From assembly GCA_040954595.2 (NCBI GenBank), contig CM082594.2, forward strand, positions 9,486,001 to 9,550,000: 64,000 nt of DNA. Direction: 5' to 3'. A program made the translations under genes and the position numbers. Of this stretch, positions 39,801 to 48,120 are shown one piece after another (positions within the stretch are counted from its first letter, which is position 1; the number at the start of each line of letters is the position of its first letter). The DNA comes from Balanoglossus misakiensis (taxonomy: Eukaryota; Hemichordata). The notes beneath the pieces are model-generated. The model searched no databases, was not told the origin of the DNA, and worked only from the letters and a program-made list of their open reading frames with translations.

Positions 39801-42800
39801 TACATGATCTGTTAACGTAGTACGTCGCGCCTCAGAAATCAGTTATCAAACTATGGAATCAAGATGTGCAGAAAATTAATCTGTTTTCTTCTTTTCTTTC
39901 TTTCTTCAGGGTACCAAAGGTCATCGTGGTTTCAATGGTATGCCTGGTAACCCAGGTATTTCTGTGAGTACCCACAATACATCAGTCATTTACATTACCC
40001 ACAGTGCATCAGTCATTCACACGGTTATCAAAACCGTTTTTCACCTGGGTGCTGTCATTGCACAGCTTCAACAATACCATTGAAATTTCCATTTCCAAAA
40101 GTGCAAAGATGCACTATGATTTGTCACAATTTTCACTATTCTGATTGGACCTAACACCTGTATTTTCATGCAGGGCGCTGCTGGTGAGAATGGTGCTCCT
40201 GGACCACCTGGTCCACCTGGGCCACGGGTAAGTCAATGCCTTTCTCTGTGTTTTTTATCAAAGTATACAAGCTCGATGAATTGTCACAATTTGAAGTTAA
40301 CTAAAATATGCCTAACATCATACGTAGCACACATTTTATTCTTAGACGTGTGAAAATTTTTCATTGGTAGTGAACTAATGTCTTTTGAGAAAATGAGAGG
40401 CAACGACTCTTAATTATGATGTGTATTTTTTGATATAGGGTGAATCTGGTATCAGAGGTCCACCTGGAAGCAATGGTAAAGATGGACAGATGGGTCCAGG
40501 AGGTCCACCTGTAAGTGAACATTGATTGATTGATTTATTGATTTATGTGCATTTACTACATGTTCACCTCATAGATCACAAAAATTGAGTATTTTAATTG
40601 TTATCCATTTAATTATTTTCTAGGGTTTGAGAGGAGCTAGAGGTGACAGTGGAGATGATGTAAGTAAACGTATCTGAATATTAAAAAAATACTCTGCAGT
40701 TTCTATCAGTCCAAAACAGACATCCGGTATCCCAAAACTGTACAGTAAGAAACTTAGACAAAAATGAAGACCAAAAATTTCGCACAACTTCTTTGCAGTA
40801 AACCAACCATTTATCTAGTTTGTTTGCAAATAGCTCATTTTTTCTTGTTATCTTTTTTGTCCTTCAGGGTCAAGTTGGTCCCCCAGGTCCACCCGGTCCA
40901 CCTGTAAGTATTATGTCTTTGCAAATTCATCACACAATGATTTTAGGTAGTATGCGTCTTGGGAACAGTTATGTTATGTTTAGACACAATTGCTCATAGC
41001 AAAAGCATTTTACTGACGTAACCCTTTTCTGGACTTTTTTTTCTTTCACACAGGGTCCACCTGGTTCCGTGGTGAGTACGATTTCCTTTTCTGTCACCTG
41101 CAGATTTTTAAAGTGAATTAAACCAGATATCCCCACAAATTTGTGGAGAGACGTTGGGAAACAAATCACATCAATTCAGTATCACAGAGTGTCTGTTTTA
41201 TACATACTAGTATCTTGTAACCAATATTAAACACGTATGATGGTGAAATGTCCTATGTCATAAAAACATTACTGATTGTTATTGTTTAAAACGGGATGAA
41301 AATACTAATCATTCGTACATCTTACAATGTTTTGTGCTTCTTTCACACAGCCTGAGTTCAGACAATATCCAGCTTACTTTTCCAACTACGGAGGAGTCAA
41401 AGGACCAGTAAGTGTGATTTCTTTGTAACTCTCGACACATTACATTTTCACCTCTCAAACTTCATAAAATAACAGCGAAATGCTTGAAATACAAAACACG
41501 ACTAACATGTTTTGTTTGGGTTTGTTTGTTCACTGTAGCAAGGAGACCAGCCACTTCCTGATGGTGAAGAGTTCCAAGCCGACAGCATTTCTCAGAAGTT
41601 GCACGACATCGAAGTTATGGCCTCACTGCAGTCACTTAACGATCAAATTGAGTCGATTCAGAGCCCAACTGGAACCAAGAAGAACCCTGCTAGAACCTGT
41701 CATGACCTTGCACTCTGCCATCCAGATTGGCCAAGCGGTGAGTGTCTTAATTTTATCTTCCCTCTAATGCTTGCCTGGTTTAACACACAAATGCTGTCAG
41801 TCAAGAATTCATTGATTAATGTTAATTGATTATATTTGTTTGTTTGTTGATAGGTAACTATTGGATTGATCCTAACCAGGGATGTGCTGTTGATGCTATT
41901 GAAGTATTCTGTGACTTTGAAACCAAGGAAACTTGTGTGTATCCAAGGAAAGCAGAGGTATGTAGATGTTTGTTTTGAATATCATGGTTTTCCAAATAAT
42001 GTAATATTATTAATTAATTAATGTAATCACACAAGAAGTTAGCTGTAAACATAATTTTTTTGAAAATTGACCTCTCTGTTGTCTTAACCAAACACATATA
42101 TATATATTTTTTTAATTTAATCCAGGCTACCCGTAAGAACTACTACACAGGACCGAGTAAATATGTCTGGTTTGGTGATAGCATGAAAGGTGGATTCCAG
42201 GTATGAAAATGAATTTTAATTTAATTATAATTATTTCTTATATGATTCATTACCTTATGCTGATATTTTAACGCTTCATTGAAGTGTATTTACATATACA
42301 GTATCATTAGATACCTAAAACTCTCCTCAGATTGTGTTTGACATTCTCAAGACATTGGATTGGTCCAAATATTTTCCACCAACAACACTGACATTGGATT
42401 GGTCCAAATATGTTCCACCAACAACACTGCATCATGGGAAATATCACAAGAATCAGTGTTTGATATACCGGTACAGAAGAAATTCAAAACTCTGAAAATA
42501 TTCTGAAAGACCTGACAGCTGCCGTCCCTTCAATCCCAAAAGCAATCAGACCATTTGAACCGCTTTCAATCTATAATTTACATTTTGTTGTTCTGATTTC
42601 AGTTCACATACGACATCGAAGTTGTCCAGTTTACATTCCTTCGTCTTCTGAGTACAAAAGCTAAGCAAAACGTCACCTATCACTGCAAGAACTCAGTTGG
42701 ATATTACGACGCAGAGAATGATAACTTGAAGAAGGCTGTGAAGTTCCTTTCAGACGCAGATGTAGAACTAGTTGCAGAGGGTAGATCTCGCTTCCAATAC

Positions 42801-43237
42801 GATGTCCTCAAGGATACATGTACAGTAAGTAGAACTTCAAGATTTGTGACATGTCCATCCTGATCTTACATCCTGGCATTTTCATTTGCATGAATCTGCT
42901 ATTTTGATTGACAGTGAGTTGCCGCTCGACTGAGGTTCTGGCAAAAGTTTGCATTTTCAACCACTTTTTTGAGATTTATTTGAACACACAACAGTGTTCA
43001 GTTCTGCATCAAGTCTGCTGATCAGACAAACGACAAAATTTGTAGATTTCAGCTACTTATTCTTGCGTGTTTTATTCACTTCTTTTACAGTTACACAACG
43101 GCGAATGGGGAGAGACAGTGTTTGAATACTCATCACCCAAAACAACCCGCTTCCCGATAGTGGATATAGCACCCATTGACATTGGTGGTGACGATCAAGA
43201 ATTTGGTTTAGAAGTAGGACCAGCGTGTTTCTCATAA
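6795..43237 (+). CDS. Fibrillar procollagen alpha chain with VWC and six SURF modules (whole gene, 65 coding exons)
   Basis: Clade-A-like fibrillar collagen: secreted, trimerised through its C-propeptide and assembled into extracellular fibrils. The model joins 65 exons whose phases all agree (7,113 coding bases, about 2,370 residues). Order: signal peptide (1-29), VWC (32-98), SURF1-6 (99-955), minor helix from 956, hinge, major helix (1057-2103, 349 uninterrupted Gly-X-Y triplets), C-telopeptide, COLFI C-propeptide (2137-2370). Helix exons start with a full glycine codon in phase 0, as in all fibrillar collagen genes, while N-propeptide exons are phase 1-1. VWC plus SURF modules match the architecture known for sea urchin fibrillar collagen 2-alpha, which has more SURF repeats. 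Exon coordinates are in the part entries below. Boundaries come from GT-AG sites and phase, not from transcripts; an extra exon in the 11.5-kb first intron cannot be excluded. Confidence 0.93.
6889..18402 (+). other. First intron of the procollagen gene, about 11.5 kb
   Basis: The donor GTGAGT at 6889 and the acceptor CCCTGTCCCTCCAG ending at 18402 join phase 1 to phase 1. I find no convincing exon inside. Open frames such as the 163-codon one on the minus strand at 16280-16771 have no family features or splice context. The intron contains a GT-rich microsatellite near 15990-16030 and a short duplicated GGTCAAGC(A/G)AGGTCA segment near 12900-12960. It is far longer than any other intron in this gene, as is common for regulatory first introns of collagen genes; that role is inference. 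Confidence 0.7.
18403..18603 (+). CDS. Procollagen exon 2: VWC domain
   Basis: This exon encodes 67 residues with the complete ten-cysteine von Willebrand factor C pattern: C, then W, then CxxCxC, CxxxxC, a central C and the closing CCxxC. VWC domains in fibrillar procollagens (exon 2 of vertebrate type II, for example) bind BMP/TGF-beta ligands and sit in the N-propeptide. The exon is 201 nt and symmetric (phase 1-1), like the alternatively spliced 207-nt vertebrate exon, so it could be skipped without a frameshift. The domain is complete and intact. Confidence 0.93.
19328..19753 (+). CDS. Procollagen SURF module 1
   Basis: A 426-nt phase 1-1 exon encodes one 142-residue four-cysteine module of the sea urchin fibrillar type. 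The pattern is an acidic strand-rich N-half with LWRMNVFGS and PDGT, then [14 protein letters not shown] and a closing CxxxxC. It is preceded by TTTTTCCACAG and followed by GTAAGC. It is the most divergent of the six modules and lacks the DGDDLW signature of modules 3-5. SURF modules are known from echinoderm fibrillar collagens and fibrosurfin; their exact binding role is not established. Confidence 0.88.
19914..20339 (+). CDS. Procollagen SURF module 2
   Basis: A single 426-nt phase 1-1 exon (142 residues) between TATTTCTAG and GTAAGT. It keeps the module framework: [10 protein letters not shown] near the start, [22 protein letters not shown], then four cysteines (CEDVPYFC and CAAIPC). It is clearly paralogous to the neighbouring modules but well diverged. 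The antisense open frames over it are shadows of the same codons. Confidence 0.88.
20591..21022 (+). CDS. Procollagen SURF module 3
   Basis: A 432-nt phase 1-1 exon (144 residues) starting after TTCCCTCCAG and ending at GTAAAG. Signature elements are [44 protein letters not shown] and the closing CVPMDC. The segment from TNVDMRN to CVE is almost identical in nucleotide sequence to modules 4 and 5 although the rest has diverged, which points to local gene conversion or a mosaic history. Confidence 0.9.
21179..21610 (+). CDS. Procollagen SURF module 4
   Basis: A 432-nt phase 1-1 exon (144 residues) with [33 protein letters not shown] and the four cysteines of the module (KDC, YFC, DC, DC). It is nearly identical to module 5 (about 14 nucleotide differences, mostly silent, two residue changes by my comparison). 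The preceding and following intron sequences also resemble those around module 5, so exon and flanks were copied together. Confidence 0.92.
21875..22306 (+). CDS. Procollagen SURF module 5 (recent duplicate of module 4)
   Basis: A 432-nt phase 1-1 exon (144 residues). It differs from module 4 at only two residues, a Thr to Lys in the EG(T/K)PSNP motif and a Thr to Ala in the DYxMTGRPED motif; the other differences are synonymous. The splice acceptor tract CCTGTAG and the donor GTATCT are shared with module 4. All four cysteines are present, so the copy looks functional. Confidence 0.92.
22450..22872 (+). CDS. Procollagen SURF module 6
   Basis: A 423-nt phase 1-1 exon (141 residues), slightly shorter than the others. 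It keeps [44 protein letters not shown] and the closing CxxxxC. The donor is GTTTGT, weaker than its neighbours. It is the last module before the minor helix and must be joined through an 11-nt exon to reach the collagenous frame. Confidence 0.9.
22873..23908 (+). other. Intron between SURF6 and the micro-exon
   Basis: About 1 kb. The first 700 bases look like old mobile-element-derived sequence: an open minus-strand frame of 93 codons at 22981-23262 has no recognisable motif. No collagen exon is visible here. Confidence 0.5.
23909..23919 (+). CDS. Procollagen 11-nt micro-exon (GGDT)
   Basis: SURF6 ends in phase 1, but the first Gly-X-Y exon (25249) begins in phase 0, so a phase-changing exon is needed. 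The 11 bases GAGGTGATACG sit between an acceptor ATTATCAG and a strong donor GTGAGT. With the leftover G they encode G-G-D-T and restore phase 0 exactly. The assignment rests on phase logic plus splice sites and needs a transcript to confirm it. Confidence 0.75.
24060..25225 (+). repeat. Degenerate tandem repeat array, core TTGNCATGACAAC, inside an intron
   Basis: The intron between the micro-exon and the first collagenous exon (23920-25248) carries well over a dozen imperfect copies of a core like GATTGCCATGACAAC. The copies are 20-60 bases apart and become denser and more regular toward 25000-25225. Several copies approach the palindromic X-box GTTGCCATGGCAAC recognised by RFX factors. It may simply be a decayed minisatellite. 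Confidence 0.75.
25249..26378 (+). CDS. Procollagen minor-helix exons (25249-25284, 26331-26378)
   Basis: Two phase-0 exons of 36 and 48 nt begin the collagenous part of the N-propeptide. The first reads [12 protein letters not shown], the second [16 protein letters not shown]. Both start with a Pro-Asp pair, so the Gly-X-Y repeat is broken where they meet, a short imperfection in the minor helix. Donors are GTGAGT and GTAAGT. The minor helix normally folds back beside the major helix in fibrillar procollagens. Confidence 0.87.
25285..26330 (+). other. Intron within the minor helix
   Basis: About 1 kb of AT-rich sequence with a 17-base A run just after the donor (about 25305-25321). Nothing coding is recognised. 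Confidence 0.55.
26620..27055 (+). CDS. Procollagen end of minor helix, hinge/N-telopeptide and start of major helix (26620-26673, 26858-27055)
   Basis: The first exon is a standard 54-nt Gly-X-Y exon. The second is 198 nt. It finishes the minor helix (ending GPPGPPGPQ), then encodes a non-collagenous hinge of about 25 residues (starting [12 protein letters not shown] and ending QQPVAMM), and then opens the major helix with [15 protein letters not shown]. The hinge holds one lysine, suitable for lysyl-oxidase cross-linking, and would contain any N-proteinase site. Fusion of minor helix, telopeptide and helix start in one junction exon is the usual fibrillar arrangement. Confidence 0.92.
27403..29647 (+). 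CDS. Procollagen major helix, block A (8 exons)
   Basis: Exons: 27403-27456, 27653-27706, 27859-27966, 28219-28272, 28709-28753, 28969-29022, 29278-29322, 29495-29647 (54, 54, 108, 54, 45, 54, 45, 153 nt). All start with a Gly codon, end on a Y-position codon and are phase 0. GPKGHRGWNG, split over 27859-27966 and the next exon, matches the conserved KGHR cross-link site near the start of vertebrate fibrillar helices (K87); here the lysine is helix residue 84 by my count. GLPGER in exon 28969 resembles the GLOGER integrin-binding motif. The 153-nt exon (17 triplets) looks like a fusion of ancestral exons. Confidence 0.94.
29827..33185 (+). CDS. Procollagen major helix, block B (13 exons)
   Basis: Exons: 29827-29871, 30061-30114, 30298-30342, 30531-30584, 30892-30945, 31085-31138, 31340-31393, 31587-31640, 31925-31969, 32306-32404, 32553-32606, 32769-32822, 32979-33185. 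Sizes are 45, 54 and 99 nt plus one of 207 nt (23 triplets), which looks like fused 99- and 108-nt exons. The Gly-X-Y repeat is uninterrupted. An RGD occurs inside GDRGDP in 31085-31138. Donors are nearly all GTAAG. Confidence 0.94.
33803..37784 (+). CDS. Procollagen major helix, block C (12 exons)
   Basis: Exons: 33803-33901, 33978-34076, 35250-35303, 35645-35698, 35955-36008, 36155-36262, 36559-36612, 36771-36824, 36945-36998, 37127-37180, 37505-37558, 37731-37784. Two consecutive 99-nt exons open the block and are separated by only 76 bases. The second ends in the weak donor GTTGGC and is followed by a 1.17-kb intron. RGD tripeptides occur in GDRGDD, GERGDQ and GDRGDR; in a folded triple helix they are normally cryptic. 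No break in Gly-X-Y. Confidence 0.93.
34077..35249 (+). other. 1.17-kb intron in the helix region
   Basis: This is one of the longest introns among the helix exons, with no extra Gly-X-Y exon visible. It begins with the poor donor GTTGGC and contains several ATGCATG-rich stretches (34090-34150). It appears to be ordinary intronic sequence. Confidence 0.55.
38024..41071 (+). CDS. Procollagen major helix, block D (13 exons)
   Basis: Exons: 38024-38131, 38251-38304, 38587-38640, 38738-38845, 39079-39186, 39392-39499, 39676-39729, 39910-39963, 40174-40227, 40439-40510, 40624-40659, 40868-40903, 41054-41071. 39910-39963 encodes [10 protein letters not shown], the counterpart of the C-terminal cross-link lysine (vertebrate K930), here helix residue 960. 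The last exons shrink to 72, 36, 36 and 18 nt; the 18-nt one encodes only GPPGSV and ends the helix. All phases are 0. Confidence 0.93.
41351..41407 (+). CDS. Procollagen C-telopeptide exon
   Basis: A 57-nt phase-0 exon encodes 19 non-collagenous residues beginning [10 protein letters not shown] and ending GVKGP. It follows the GPPGSV end of the helix. The single lysine is positioned as a telopeptide cross-link donor. The many Tyr and Phe residues resemble vertebrate C-telopeptides. Confidence 0.88.
41539..43237 (+). CDS. Procollagen C-propeptide, COLFI domain (5 exons)
   Basis: Exons: 41539-41737, 41854-41957, 42126-42200, 42603-42824, 43091-43237, stop TAA at 43235-43237. The likely tolloid/BMP1 cut is in EEFQA-DS (Ala-Asp, as in vertebrate chains), leaving a 234-residue C-propeptide. 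Family motifs include [15 protein letters not shown] (calcium-binding loop), [19 protein letters not shown], the glycosylated NVTYHC and the C-terminal [11 protein letters not shown]. All eight cysteines are present, the full set typical of chains able to form homotrimers. The domain drives chain selection and trimer nucleation in the ER. Confidence 0.95.
42351..42428 (+). repeat. Tandem duplication of 39 bp in a COLFI intron
   Basis: Two adjacent copies of 39 bases, each starting GACATTGGATTGGTCC, differ by one base. They lie inside the intron between exons 42126-42200 and 42603-42824. Confidence 0.85.
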
Positions 43238-43367
43238 ACGTCATGTTTGAACTGTAAAATTTCAACAGCTGCTATCTATGTTGCAGTGACCTTATACTCA
43301 GATCAAGATTTGTCTTGAAATTTTACAGCTGTATAATATTTTTATCATCTGACCATGGTGTTGCTGA

Positions 43368-43373
43368 AATAAA
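43368..43373 (+). terminator. Proximal polyadenylation signal AATAAA
   Basis: Canonical hexamer 131 bases downstream of the collagen stop codon, followed by a T-rich stretch. Confidence 0.65.
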
Positions 43374-44384
43374 GCAGAATTTTTTTCAACCAATATTTCT
43401 AATGGTGCTCAAGATTATTAAGTTTTAGGAATAGTGAAAGACAAACTGTTTTGTACAAGTTTTTTAAATGAGATTTTATGTAATCTTTTTAAGAAGTTTA
43501 CATTTCCCTTTCGGTATTGGTGCTAGTTTTTATATTATCTGGATTTCAAATGGTGCTACAATAGAGCCTACCTCTAATATTAGAGAAAAAAAAGACAAAA
43601 AATTATTGTGAGCATGAACCTGTACTACTACGAATGTACGTGACCATTATATGTGTCATTATAAAATGAAAGTTTCAGGCAAAGTTGGGAAAACAGTGGT
43701 ATTCTGTAATGTAGGAAATTGTTTGACACTCAGAGAATAGAGAAGGTGACTGGTTCAGATTGTGATACAGTTTTTCATTTGATGCAAATTTGGACAGACA
43801 AAGATGAAATGTGAACAGATCTTTTGAGGTTCCAAGAACGAAAGCAACATCGACGAGGTTTGTCAAATGAATGCGACCGTGTAGAGTTCAGATTCATGCA
43901 CAGACGAAGTTGCTATTTTTATAAAATCAACGAGGAAAAATACATTTTTGAGGACCATTATGACAATATTTGATGTACTTGTTTGTTTGATTCTTTGTAC
44001 TTAATTATCAAACGCTGTTATGACGTCCCAACAAGTCTTTAACAGGGTTAACAGGGTTCTGTAAGTTAAAAATAGTTCCAGTGTTTCACGTCTTCTCAGA
44101 GTGTTTACAAATTTGAAGAAAAAAATGGCTGCATTTTTAAATTAAATCATTTTCCAGTAGTTGCCTGGGGTTGCATTTTCTGTGTCATATTGTATACTGG
44201 CCTCAAATGACGTGGCCTGAATTTTTTAGGACAGCAGGAATTTCTTATGTAGATGTTTTCATGTCATCGATACCCCACAAGCCAATCGCTTCATTAAATA
44301 TTGTATTTTATTGTAAACACTTGTATTTTCAAACATTGGCAGACTTACTTTGACTTGATTCCTTGCTATTTTCCAAGTCTATCA

Positions 44385-44390
44385 AATAAA
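44385..44390 (+). terminator. Distal polyadenylation signal AATAAA
   Basis: Canonical hexamer about 1.15 kb past the stop. It would serve a long 3' UTR form if used. Confidence 0.45.
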
Positions 44391-44664
44391 GCCTACCTGC
44401 TAATTTCCTTAATTTGTTATGTGATGATTGTGTATTAATTACTTAATCCTAATTAGTTCTATTGGCACTTGTCGGTTGTAGCTGATCATTTTTTTCATCA
44501 TCATCTGATATAAAGTTCAACTTCATTTTATTGCTTATTGTTTATTGTTTAATTAAGGAAATTGACCGGTGATGCTGTTATGTTGTTGCTAAACTATTAC
44601 AGATAAATAGATGGTGTGCTATCCATCAGATTACTATTAACACAAAGTGGGGCCCCTGTTACAT

Positions 44665-44752
44665 ACATGTACCTGAAAAAGAAGAACTTTGCCATTTTTA
44701 TGATCCCTACATGTACCTGAAAAAGAAAAACTATGCCATTTTTATGATCCCT
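44665..44752 (+). repeat. Two-copy 44-bp direct repeat
   Basis: The unit starting ACATGTACCTGAAAAAGA is repeated once with a 44-base period and two or three substitutions. It is followed by a shorter echo, ATGATCCCTACATG. Confidence 0.8.
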
Positions 44753-45466
44753 ACATGATCCCTACATGGGCTTTCATCCTGGTGCTTCAATAAGTATCAA
44801 TCCCCAACACCTGCACAAATTTTGAAACCTATTACTGCCAGGTTTTGAATTCATCTGATCCATCGAATACACCAGGATGTACACAGTCATATAGGGGCCA
44901 TATTAGACTTACTTGCTGGATGTACGGTGACTTGTTGATGTTGCTAAGCGACCATCTCCAACAGGTCCGGGGTGACGGTGGTTGTACAGCATACAAGCAC
45001 TCACCTATTGACTTGATGATGTTACTGTCCATCTTCAACATTGTATACCAGTCATGCAACACTTAGGAACTCACCTCACTGAATCCAATTCAGTTGCATG
45101 TGATAAAACAAAGTTCAAACTTGGGGCCCCAATACTTTTAAACGTGTCCTCAATTTGTACCCCCTTTCAATCACGAGTTTCGCAAGATGGGATGGTAAAA
45201 CAAATGGTAATATCCAGTTTTCTTTGTTTGTAGGCCATTGCAGGTTGCATATTGAGATACCACTGACAGAACCGAAAGACTCAACTCACCAATGCAGTGA
45301 TGATATCTTGCTTGAAACATCTGTAAATCCTGGCATTCCTTGTAATAAATGTTTATATCCAATTGGCACACATATTTTGAGTCCTTTGCATCAAATGTTA
45401 TTGTTTTTGCTTTAACAGCAATGTTCAGAGTCAAATGTTCAGTCAAATGAACATGCATCCGTTTTT

Positions 45467-45645
45467 AAAATCGAAGATTTCCTGGGGTAGTCCAATATTC
45501 CGTCCGTTCTGATACCATTTTCAAAATCGAAGATTTCCTGGGGTAATCAAATATTCCACCATTTTCAAAATCGAAGATTTCCTGGGGTAATCAAATATTC
45601 CATCCGTTCTGATCCCATTTTAAAAATCGAAGATTTCCTGGGGTA
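45467..45645 (+). repeat. Minisatellite, four copies of a 56-bp unit
   Basis: The core AAAATCGAAGATTTCCTGGG recurs at about 45467, 45523, 45567 and 45623. The spacings are 56, 44 and 56 bases, so the third unit carries a 12-base deletion. The units also share ATATTCC and CCGTTCTGAT segments. Confidence 0.85.
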
Positions 45646-45767
45646 GTTTTCCTGTGATATTCCAAGCTAAATTCCACTGTATGTTCTTCAGAATTCTGCC
45701 ACTGAATGATTATAAGAGAAAAGGTAAATTAAGCATTTTGATTTGTGACCTAGCAACCAAAGTGTGG

Positions 45768-45949
45768 TTAAAGGTATACGGTCACCTCCTATTTAAATAT
45801 CGCCATATATAGTTGAAATGGCGTCTTTGAGTGTTATAAAGAACGCTTTATTTTCGCGTGTGCCACCCACTGAAATTCTGTGATTGGTTAGATCTCGATT
45901 TACCATGGTAACTGTGGCTAAATTTGTATAGGTGACCGTATACCTTTAA
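45768..45949. mobile_element. MITE with perfect terminal inverted repeats and TTAA target duplication
   Basis: The sequence GGTTAAAGGTATACGGTCAC begins at 45766 and its exact reverse complement ends at 45951; the perfect inverted match runs 22 bases. If the target site is TTAA (45768-45771 and 45946-45949), the element is 174 bp, runs from AGGTATACGG to CCGTATACCT, and carries no coding sequence. TTAA duplication is the hallmark of piggyBac-type transposition. A decayed relative lies at about 57508-57660. Confidence 0.88.
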
Positions 45950-48120
45950 CCTTTATAAGCAAGTGATAAACATTTCCCAGTGAAAAAAGTTGGTGTGGGG
46001 GGGGGGGGAATAAAAGCACTAAGTTTTAGGGATTTGAAGAAAAAGTTTTGATATAGAAGCTAGGTAAATATATTTGTTGCATTCTCGATCTTCCAGCCCC
46101 CCCCCCCCCCTCCTCTAATATTATCAAATTGGACCACCCATCGTGATGACCGTGACCCTAAGTAAGGTCATGTAACCCTTTCTGCTCAGAACACGCGCGT
46201 ACACAACGCGTACACGGCTGTGTGGAGGGACCGACCGACAGTGCGCAAAAAATGGTTCTTCTTTCCCACAAAATGATAAATTTAGAACATTATTGGCAAC
46301 TGTACGAAATACAGATGGTATATGAAAGGTTTTGGCTAGTATTTGTGTGCTTTCTTGCCCAAAGAGTTGAAATTTGGTCGTGGGCGCCCAGTACCGTTCA
46401 CCGAAGTTAGTAAATTTTCTGAGCAGGGAAAGTGCATCGTCTGACGTTCGCACGAGTCGTTGGCTTGACTAGAGTCTCGCAATAAATCTCTGTTTTCAAG
46501 AAGCGCATCAGTCTGCCCGAACTTACAGAGACTTTGAGGCAAGCGAAGATGGGACACATAGTCTAAATGAGCCAATAAGAATCACTGTAAAGGCAGCGGG
46601 CGGCTCGATAAAGTTTGTGTAGGTTTCATAATATTGACAAATTGAACGTGACTTCTAATGAATGGGTTAAAAAACTGTCGTCTCTCTACCATTATATTCG
46701 CTATTTTGAAGATATTAATAAAAACTTTCAAATTTTGTCATAACCCCAACAAAAGGCATATGCACCTGTTTGTCTGGTCGATATTTTTAACGTGTCTACC
46801 TTTATGCTTTTACTTACCGGAGCCATTTCGGTCAAAAAGTCAAACCCTCGTGGCCATCTTTTCCTAAACGTCCGAACGACAATGAGCATGATGAGAAAAG
46901 TCCAGGTGGTGAATTGACCAATCACTGAGAAGCAAGTTTCCTTATTTGGCAACAAAGTTACTATCGCGTCCTCTCAAGCGCATCGTCCTTAGAAACGACG
47001 TTAAAAACCGCTTAAAATGTCTAATTTGTCAATTTTTTGGTCAACATCGATCAATCAAATCACTATGGTCTCCCAAAAGTGGTGATAGAATACCATAGTA
47101 TTCTGTCTTGTCATTTGAGGAGACATTTGGTCGACTATATGCTTTCACCTTCATACAAAGTATGCGCATATCTATTGAAACTGTACTTATCTGCTAGAAT
47201 ATCAATTTTGGTATTGGAAAATCTTTTTGTTTTACGTATACATTTAATAATTTTTTTGGAGAGATGTTGCCAAAGTAAAAGTACATACTCATTTAGAACT
47301 TTGACGTCCAACGAGGGCGCTATTACCCATATTATGCTCTTGAACGAACTATAGAAACATGTACTGTAAACACAGCCTGCAAAAAGCTGACACTGTTGGT
47401 GCTGACAATTAAATTGCCTGACCTTTGGAGTTAAATTTAGCTGTGAAAAAGTCAATTAAAAACGTTGAATACCAGGCACTTGTCAATTTGCAGTGGAGGG
47501 CGAACATGAAACCATATTGATATATAGAAAATAGAAATACTTGAAAGTGATCATCAATATACACATAAAGTTCATCCAAGCAAGCTTGAAATAATTCTCA
47601 GCTGGTTCAAGTATTTTACCTTTGAATCAAGAGACGTATACTCAAGATCCCTACAGTGCTTTGGTAAGAATTTGCTGCCCCCGCACCATATTGTAAGTAA
47701 CACATCATATGGATTTTTCAAAGGCAAAACCAGGATGTGGCCTTTACTGTTTTCTGCTTTTAAAACAGTAGGCTCTCTGTCTATTCATTGATTGTATAAA
47801 ACACAAACAACTACAATACTTTTCCTCCAGCCTGCTTGTACCACTACAAACTACTATCTGCAACAGATGTTTGTTCTGTTACACATATGTCAATTTTTCC
47901 TGTTCATGCATTGACTTCATTCACAGTGACTGTGTTTGAAGTGTGCAGACTGTCATTCAAAACGCACAGAAAATCCCTCGACAAGTCATTGTCCTTCCTG
48001 TTTATTCGTCAAATAATTGTTACAAGTTCCTTGTGAGCATATGTCACCCAAAAACTTTCACAAAAGGTGCAATATGTTAACATTAACAACCTGGGCTGAT
48101 AAAAACCTGTAACTTTCTGG

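Larger units (their letters stand above)
43238..44410 (+). other. 3' untranslated region of the procollagen gene with two poly(A) signals
   Basis: AATAAA occurs at 43368-43373, 131 bases past the stop, and again at 44385-44390 after an AT-rich stretch with no long open frame. Use of both would give short and long 3' UTR forms. No gene is seen between them. Confidence 0.6.
44411..48120. other. Intergenic region between the procollagen and small secreted protein genes
   Basis: No gene is recognised. Contents: a 44-bp direct duplication (44665-44752), a four-copy minisatellite (45467-45645), a TTAA-flanked MITE (45768-45949), a 12-base G run (45997-46008) facing a 14-base C run (46097-46110), and overlapping short open frames on both strands at 46120-46620 without family features. 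Confidence 0.6.

Noticed and set aside
46124-46453. 109-codon minus-strand frame in intergenic DNA
   Set aside because: Overlaps other frames on both strands, has no family features and no transcript signals.
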